Assembly: GCA_003445555.1 (NCBI GenBank)
Contig: DMDI01000297.1
Location: forward strand, 1-5,366
Direction: 5' to 3'
Length of the DNA stretch: 5,366 nucleotides
Source of the DNA: Desulfotomaculum sp.
GTDB lineage: Bacteria; Bacillota; Desulfotomaculia; Desulfotomaculales; Nap2-2B
A model generated the notes under the pieces. It did not search any database and was not told the DNA's origin. It saw only the letters and a program-made list of their open reading frames with translations. Shown here piece after piece: positions 1-3,543 of this stretch (position 1 is its first letter; each line of letters opens with the position of its first letter). The translations under genes were made by a program, and so were the position numbers.

Positions 1-133
1 CCGAACAGGTGTACATATAGGTAGTAGCATAAGCTACCCCCGGCATTTTTCGGGCCTCTTCTGCAACCTTAGCGACATCAACGGTGCCGGCAATATTATT
101 TCCACAGTGACAAATGAATACGCCCACTCGCAC
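1..133 (-). CDS. hdrA: HdrA, heterodisulfide reductase subunit A (N-terminal 44 codons only)
   Basis: This is the start of the FAD-containing iron-sulfur subunit of the heterodisulfide-reductase-like complex; the rest lies beyond the left edge. The visible protein begins MRVGVFICHCGNNIAGTVDV, and this VGVFICHCG..IAG..DV pattern is typical of HdrA N-termini. Cys9 and Cys11 (CHCG) and Cys43 are visible and are likely ligands of the N-terminal [4Fe-4S] cluster. The start is a GTG three bases after the hdrB stop codon. The purine-rich end of hdrB (GAGGAAGAGGGGG) serves as its ribosome binding site, so translation is probably coupled to hdrB. In the family HdrA takes electrons from a hydrogenase, formate dehydrogenase or NADH module and splits them between ferredoxin and HdrBC. 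Which partner is used here cannot be seen. The identification rests on a short but distinctive stretch plus the operon context. Confidence 0.9.
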   Translation of the reverse strand, partial: MRVGVFICHCGNNIAGTVDVAKVAEEARKMPGVAYATTYMYTCS

Positions 134-136
134 GAA

Positions 137-1084
137 TTAAGCCCCCTCTTCCTCTTTAGCTTTGATTTTCTTTGCCTTTTCCTTCTTTTTTTCGGCTAAT
201 TCTTCAACCGGTATTCGGGAACTGATCACCCTATCTGCGTTGACAGCATGCTTATCTATCCCCAACTCTTTGGGGGAATAACCGTATGCTAGTCCTATAA
301 TCTGAGAAAAATAGAGCACGGGGATATTAAAGGATGACCTCATGGTAGCGTTCACTTGAGCCTGGCGCAAATCAAGATTCTGCTGGCAAAGGGGGCAAGC
401 TACCACAATGCAATTTGCCCCAGCTTCCAGAGCCATGTTCAATATCTTATACGTTAGTTTATTAACCATATTCCTTTTGGGGACACCAAAAGCAGCACCA
501 CAGCATTCGGTTTTAAAAGCAAAGTCACAAACTTCCACTCCCACCGCAGTCATGATTTTATCCATGGCAATAGGATTTTCTGGGTCATCAAATTGGGCTA
601 TTTCAGGTGGGCGGTTTAAAATACACCCATAGTAAGGCGCCACCTTGAGATCGGTAAGAGCAAGAGTTACTTTTTTGGCAACTGCCTCTAACCCTACATC
701 TTCGTAAATAATCTGCAGCACCGATTTGGGGGTCACCCCGCCTTGATATGGCTTGTCGAGGAGGGCATTCACTTCTTTTTTGAAGGCTGGGTCTTTTGTC
801 ATCCTTACATGTGCTTTTTTTAAAGCGGAAAGGCATGCCGGACAGGGAGTAATGAGGGTACCCAAACCCATTTTTTCTGCAATTTCCAGGTTTCGGGCTG
901 CCAAAGCAGCTGCAAAAACATGGCCCAAGGTATGGGCGGGGGTAGATCCGCAACAACTCCAATCCTCAGGCTCCTGAAGGCTCACTCCTAATGTTTTTAG
1001 GATAAGCTTCACGGAGATATTGTACTCAATCGCGGTCCCTTCGAGTGAACATCCCGAATAGTATGTATATTTCGTTTCAGCCAC
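137..1084 (-). CDS. hdrB: HdrB, heterodisulfide reductase subunit B (two CCG domains)
   Basis: This is the catalytic subunit of the soluble Hdr complex. In methanogens HdrB reduces the CoM-S-S-CoB disulfide at two noncubane [4Fe-4S] clusters; in bacteria the acceptor is usually unknown. With the GTG start at 1084 the protein has 315 residues. Both CCG cysteine motifs are intact: Cys12, Cys44-Cys45, Cys81/Cys84 (spacing CX31CCX35CXXC) and Cys154, Cys194-Cys195, Cys230/Cys233 (CX39CCX34CXXC). I chose the GTG because AAAGGA lies 8 bases before it and because family members begin close to the YYSGCSLEG motif. A longer reading from a TTG at 1114 would add ten lysine-rich residues and lacks a good ribosome binding site. 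The start overlaps the hdrC stop by 8 bases (GTGGCTGA), a sign of translational coupling. The last 22 or so residues are an unusual Lys/Glu-rich tail (EELAEKKKEKAKKIKAKEEE) beyond the conserved fold. Confidence 0.95.
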   Translation of the reverse strand: MAETKYTYYSGCSLEGTAIEYNISVKLILKTLGVSLQEPEDWSCCGSTPAHTLGHVFAAALAARNLEIAEKMGLGTLITPCPACLSALKKAHVRMTKDPAFKKEVNALLDKPYQGGVTPKSVLQIIYEDVGLEAVAKKVTLALTDLKVAPYYGCILNRPPEIAQFDDPENPIAMDKIMTAVGVEVCDFAFKTECCGAAFGVPKRNMVNKLTYKILNMALEAGANCIVVACPLCQQNLDLRQAQVNATMRSSFNIPVLYFSQIIGLAYGYSPKELGIDKHAVNADRVISSRIPVEELAEKKKEKAKKIKAKEEEGA

Positions 1085-1652
1085 GATTTTTTTCCTTTTC
1101 GTAGAATTTTTCAAAGATGCGCGCCACTTGATCTTTGCCCTTTATCCTGGTTGGCAGAAAGTGTAGTTTGCCTTTTCCCAAAACCTTAGGTCCTAAGTCA
1201 GCATCTGTTAGGAAATGTCCGGATCTAAGGTTATATCCCAAAAGGACCTCCATCTCAAACACTCGACCATGGTGCTTCATGGAAGCAAGAAAAGAATCAT
1301 AGAATTTTTTAACGTCTTTTTCCGAAACATAATTTTCTCGACGGGCGATGATCCTTAATATATCCATAATGTGGGCTACATCAATTTCACAGGGACAACG
1401 GGTAGTACAACCTTCGCAGGTAGCGCAAAGCCAGATAGCCCGGGAGTTGAGAATCATCTTTTTTTGCCCGGTTTGAAGGAGACGCATTATCTGATTGACT
1501 GGGTAATCAAAAAACTCTGTGTAAGGACATCCAGCGGTACAGTTACCACACTGGTAACAAAGAGCAGTGTCTTGACCACTTTCTTTACGCACCTGGTCTA
1601 TAAATTCCCAATCGATGTCTTTGGTTAAATTTATTGTATTTATTATTTCCAT
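1077..1652 (-). CDS. hdrC: HdrC, heterodisulfide reductase subunit C (ferredoxin-like)
   Basis: HdrC is the small electron-transfer subunit that carries electrons from HdrA to HdrB in the cytoplasmic Hdr complex. The protein has 191 residues, about the usual size. It has two classical [4Fe-4S] motifs: CYQCGNCTAGCP (Cys32, 35, 38, 42) and CATCEGCTTRCP (Cys76, 79, 82, 86). The N-terminal lead-in (LTKDIDWEFIDQV) and the segment after the second cluster (EIDVAHIMDILRIIARR) are typical of HdrC. The gene is first in an hdrC-hdrB-hdrA operon, the same order as in the hdrCBA clusters of acetogens and sulfate reducers. The ATG at 1652 is the only good start, yet no clear Shine-Dalgarno sequence precedes it. 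The 44-bp tandem repeat ends only 7 bases upstream. Expression probably depends on promoters in that repeat. Confidence 0.95.
   Translation of the reverse strand: MEIINTINLTKDIDWEFIDQVRKESGQDTALCYQCGNCTAGCPYTEFFDYPVNQIMRLLQTGQKKMILNSRAIWLCATCEGCTTRCPCEIDVAHIMDILRIIARRENYVSEKDVKKFYDSFLASMKHHGRVFEMEVLLGYNLRSGHFLTDADLGPKVLGKGKLHFLPTRIKGKDQVARIFEKFYEKEKNRG
1093..1098 (-). promoter_or_regulatory. Ribosome binding site deciding the hdrB start
   Basis: AAAGGA on the minus strand, 8 bases before the GTG at 1084. It lies inside the last codons of hdrC and supports the GTG over the upstream TTG at 1114. Confidence 0.6.
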
Positions 1653-1696
1653 AATTTACTATCACTATCCAACTTGTCAAGATAAATTTTATTTAA

Positions 1697-1724
1697 ACTA
1701 TCATATCACTATCCAACTTGTCAA
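1697..1724 (-). promoter_or_regulatory. Candidate sigma-70 promoter for hdrCBA (repeat copy 2)
   Basis: The minus strand has a perfect -35 TTGACA (1724-1719), a 16-base spacer and a 4/6 -10 box GATAGT (1702-1697). Transcription would start near 1690, giving an untranslated leader of roughly 40 bases before hdrC. The -35 is strong and the -10 is weak, so this is a candidate only. Confidence 0.45.
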
Positions 1725-1740
1725 GATAAATTTTATTTAA

Positions 1741-1768
1741 ACTATCATATCACTATCCAACTTGTCAA
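1741..1768 (-). promoter_or_regulatory. Candidate duplicate promoter for hdrCBA (repeat copy 3)
   Basis: This is the same TTGACA-N16-GATAGT arrangement as in copy 2, shifted 44 bases upstream, with -35 at 1768-1763 and -10 at 1746-1741. If both work, the operon has tandem identical promoters. The TTGACA of copy 1 (1680-1675) lies too near the ATG to drive hdrC in the normal way. Confidence 0.4.
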
Positions 1769-1856
1769 GATAAATTTTATTTGATCGTTTTAAGGAATAA
1801 TATACTGATTTTACGCTAATTACGCATAAAAGAGGGAGAGAAATAAAATAATATTT

Positions 1857-1981
1857 GTAACTACTCAGGTTCAAAGGGGCAAAGGCACAAAGGCACAAAG
1901 TTTTTTGCCAGTCTTGCAAATCTCTATATGTTTTCATTTTCCTTTGTGTTTTTGAACCTGAGTGCCTATCTGAATAGTTAC
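1857..1981. mobile_element. Small element with terminal inverted repeats, probably internally deleted
   Basis: The left end GTAACTACTCAG (1857-1868) is matched by the reverse complement of the right end (1970-1981, read as GTAACTATTCAG), 11 of 12 bases. A second inner inverted repeat, CTCAGGTTCAAA (1864-1875) against TTTGAACCTGAG (1951-1962), is perfect. The left arm continues into short GGCACAAA direct repeats (about 1876-1900). The interior keeps the first codons of a four-helix-bundle protein gene on the minus strand. The layout fits a non-autonomous derivative of a mobile element. A related left arm occurs at 3451-3506. No flanking target duplication could be fixed with confidence. Confidence 0.6.
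1902..1937 (-). pseudogene. Remnant of a four-helix-bundle (23S rRNA intervening-sequence type) protein
   Basis: Reading from an ATG at 1937, the first residues are MKTYRDLQDWQK. This closely resembles the start of the four-helix-bundle / 23S rRNA intervening-sequence protein family (commonly M-x-TYRDLxVWQKA), whose members are about 115-130 residues long. After these 12 codons the frame runs into the GGCACAAA repeats and reads the low-complexity TLCLCAFAPLNL, so the rest of the gene is gone. AAAGGA lies just before the ATG, as expected if the original start region is kept. The match is short; the identification relies on the distinctive TYRDL..WQK signature and on these genes often being found beside such repeats. 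Confidence 0.55.
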
Positions 1982-2035
1982 TATATTTTTAAACTTTTTT
2001 AACCTAACTTTTTTCGGGGTTAGTTTTTACCGGGG

Positions 2036-2040
2036 AAGGA
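2036..2040 (+). promoter_or_regulatory. Ribosome binding site of the glycosyltransferase
   Basis: AAGGA lies 8 bases before the ATG at 2049. A TTG at 2043 in the same frame is only two bases from it, so the ATG is the better start. Confidence 0.7.
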
Positions 2041-2048
2041 AGTTGTTA

Positions 2049-3293
2049 ATGCGTATTTTAATGTTGTCCTGGGAATATCCTCCCAAAGCAGTAGGGGGAA
2101 TTGCCCAACATGTTTATGATTTAACCGCCGCCCTGGCCGGGGCAGGCGAAGATGTTTACCTGCTTACCTGCGGAGAGGCAGGAATACCAGAATACGAAAA
2201 AATAAACGGGGTCCATGTTCACCGGGTAATTCCTTACCAGGTTTCAGCCCCCGATTTTGTTACCTGGGTAGCCCAGTTAAATATTGCCTTGCTTGAAAAA
2301 ACCATTCCTTTAATGAATAAACTGGAAGAATTTAATGTTATTCATGCCCATGACTGGCTGGTTGCTTACGCTGCCCGGGTTATAAAACACGCTTACCGCC
2401 TGCCTTTGATCGCCACCATTCACGCTACGGAATACGGCCGGAATTACGGCCTGCATAACGACATACAGCGTCATATTAGCGATATTGAATGGTGGTTGTG
2501 CTTTGAAGCCTGGAGGGTAATTTGCTGCAGTCAGTACATGAAAAGGGAAATACGGTATGTTTTTCAGGTACCGGAAGATAAAATTAAAATTATTGTAAAC
2601 GGGGTTAACCCGGCAAATTTCCATTTAGAGCAATCCAGGGCAAAAAGAGAGCAATATGCCGCCCCCGACGAACAATTAGTCTTTTGCGTTGGACGTCTGG
2701 TGCGGGAAAAAGGGGTCCAGGTTTTGCTTGAGGCTATTCCCCATGTTCTAACCCGTTGCCCTAAAACAAAATTTGTCATTGCCGGCAAGGGACCTTATGA
2801 GAATAATTTGCGGCAGCAGGCGGTTCAAATGGGTATCGCCCACCGGGTTTATTTTACCGGCTATATTGATGATGAGGTGCGTAATTCCCTATACAGTTGG
2901 GCAGACGTAGCCGTTTTTCCAAGCCTTTACGAGCCTTTCGGGATTGTAGCCCTGGAGGCAATGGCGGCAAAAACGCCGGTGGTGGTATCGGACACCGGTG
3001 GATTAAGTGAAATTGTAAGGCACGGGATAGACGGATTAAAAGCTTACCCGGGAAACAGTCAATCCTTAACCAATATGATTGTCTATTTCTTACAAAACAG
3101 TGAATTGCGGACCAGGCTGCGCCGGGAAGCCTATTTAAAAGTACAAAAGGAATTTAACTGGCCGGACATTGCTCAACAAACAAAAGAGGTTTACCGGGAA
3201 GTATGGAAGGCCTATCGTCATTCTTTGTTCAATAGCCAGGCCGCACCGGAAAAAATTTTTAACCGGGTGACCCGCATTTTTGCCCGGGCTTAA
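2049..3293 (+). CDS. Family GT4 glycosyltransferase (GT-B fold)
   Basis: This is a cytoplasmic retaining glycosyltransferase that transfers a sugar from a nucleotide donor; the acceptor is unknown. The protein has 414 residues from the ATG at 2049, normal for GT4. The N-terminal half has the acceptor-side opening MRILMLSWEYPPKAVGGIAQ with the glycine-rich GG loop, HAHDWL near residue 99 and HATEYGR near residue 124, which are reminiscent of glycogen-synthase-like GT4 enzymes. The C-terminal half has the donor-phosphate motif GRLVREKG (about 215-222) and the EX7E motif in EPFGIVALE (Glu295 and Glu303), followed by a conserved DTGGLSEIV. No signal peptide or membrane helix is evident. The downstream nucleotidyltransferase fusion on the same strand suggests a shared role in building a glucan, glycoconjugate or surface polysaccharide. 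The donor (ADP-/UDP-glucose or GDP-mannose) cannot be read from the sequence. Confidence 0.92.
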   Translation: MRILMLSWEYPPKAVGGIAQHVYDLTAALAGAGEDVYLLTCGEAGIPEYEKINGVHVHRVIPYQVSAPDFVTWVAQLNIALLEKTIPLMNKLEEFNVIHAHDWLVAYAARVIKHAYRLPLIATIHATEYGRNYGLHNDIQRHISDIEWWLCFEAWRVICCSQYMKREIRYVFQVPEDKIKIIVNGVNPANFHLEQSRAKREQYAAPDEQLVFCVGRLVREKGVQVLLEAIPHVLTRCPKTKFVIAGKGPYENNLRQQAVQMGIAHRVYFTGYIDDEVRNSLYSWADVAVFPSLYEPFGIVALEAMAAKTPVVVSDTGGLSEIVRHGIDGLKAYPGNSQSLTNMIVYFLQNSELRTRLRREAYLKVQKEFNWPDIAQQTKEVYREVWKAYRHSLFNSQAAPEKIFNRVTRIFARA

Positions 3294-3356
3294 GATTATA
3301 AATATAATGGTTATGCCGTTAACTAGATTCAAACGCCACCAGCTTGGCCGTTACGC

Positions 3357-3388
3357 AAGTAGGGGCGTTAAATTTAACGCCCCTACTT
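3357..3388. repeat. 32-bp perfect palindrome (dispersed repeat, copy 1)
   Basis: The half-site AAGTAGGGGCGTTAAA is followed directly by its exact reverse complement, centred on AAATTT. The 28-base core (3359-3386) recurs at 5339-5366 with one difference. GTAGGGGCG...CGCCCCTAC ends are typical of palindromic repeats that are dispersed through many bacterial genomes. It lies 63 bases after the glycosyltransferase stop. Confidence 0.9.
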
Positions 3389-3394
3389 CGTTTT
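3357..3394 (+). terminator. Possible intrinsic terminator after the glycosyltransferase
   Basis: The palindrome would form a strong RNA hairpin with GC-rich lower arms, followed by the broken T-run TTCGTTTT (3387-3394). The T-run is imperfect and the hairpin is a dispersed repeat, so termination may be a by-product. If it terminates, the downstream fusion gene needs its own promoter. Confidence 0.35.
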
Positions 3395-3450
3395 AGACAG
3401 GAAAGAAAGGCTTGCCTTTAGCAAATAATATAACCATACATAAATATTAG

Positions 3451-3506
3451 GTAACTACTCAGGCACAAAGCTGCAAAGGCACAGAGGCACTAAGACACAA
3501 GAACCT
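3451..3506 (+). repeat. Partial left-arm copy of the 1857-1981 element
   Basis: GTAACTACTCAGG (3451-3463) is identical to 1857-1869. It continues into a similar run of GGCACAAAG-like repeats (CACAAAG, CAAAGGCACAGAGGCAC). No matching right inverted repeat was found, so this is a solo or decayed arm. It lies 38 bases upstream of the nucleotidyltransferase start, in what should be its leader. Confidence 0.7.
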
Positions 3507-3543
3507 AAAGGAATGTTTTAAAAATATAGCGGCTAAAAAGGGG

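Larger units (their letters stand above)
1660..1782. repeat. 44-bp tandem repeat, 2.8 identical copies
   Basis: Copies lie at 1660-1703, 1704-1747 and 1748-1782; the last is 35 bases long, and no mismatch was seen between copies. Each copy contains the 9-base palindrome CTTGTCAAG, so TTGACA reads on the minus strand and TTGTCA on the plus strand. Each also contains an AT-rich block, ATAAATTTTATTT. The perfect identity suggests recent expansion by slippage or recent homogenisation. The array starts 7 bases upstream of the hdrC ATG, so it makes up most of the hdr operon's upstream region. Confidence 0.95.
1653..2048. other. Repeat-rich divergent intergenic region
   Basis: This 396-bp AT-rich spacer separates hdrC (minus strand) from the glycosyltransferase (plus strand). 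It holds the 44-bp tandem repeat (1660-1782), a 74-bp unassigned stretch with a direct repeat of TTACGC (1783-1856), the terminal-inverted-repeat element (1857-1981) and the glycosyltransferase leader (1982-2048). No intact gene and no RNA gene was recognised. A clean sigma-70 promoter for the glycosyltransferase was not found: TATATT at 1983-1988 is a fair -10 box, but it has no good -35 at the right distance. Confidence 0.7.

Noticed and set aside
603..962. Minus-strand open frame of 119 codons overlapping hdrB in another frame
   Set aside because: It lies within the conserved HdrB coding region and shows no protein family features of its own.
1660..1782. Three 44-bp repeats as a CRISPR array
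   Set aside because: The units follow one another directly with no unique spacers between them, so this is a plain tandem repeat.
1737..1937. A 66-codon minus-strand frame as an intact small gene
   Set aside because: Only its first 12 codons look like a protein family; the rest translates repeat arms, AT-rich spacer and tandem repeat, so I treat it as a gene remnant.
2005..2028. Hairpin CTAAC...GTTAG followed by TTTTT, upstream of the glycosyltransferase, as a terminator or attenuator
   Set aside because: The stem has only 5 base pairs with no GC-rich core and a T-rich loop, so chance is more likely.
2310..2624. Minus-strand open frame of 104 codons antisense to the glycosyltransferase
   Set aside because: It lacks recognisable motifs and lies fully inside a well-supported GT4 gene.
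3412..3440. TTGCCT with a downstream TATAAC/CATACA as a promoter for the fusion gene
   Set aside because: The good -10 (TATAAC at 3429-3434) is only 11 bases from the -35, and correctly spaced alternatives match 3 of 6 bases.
3513..3521. Mini-ORF ATG TTT TAA after AAAGGA upstream of the fusion gene, as a leader peptide
   Set aside because: Two codons with no attenuator structure or regulatory-codon pattern; most likely chance.
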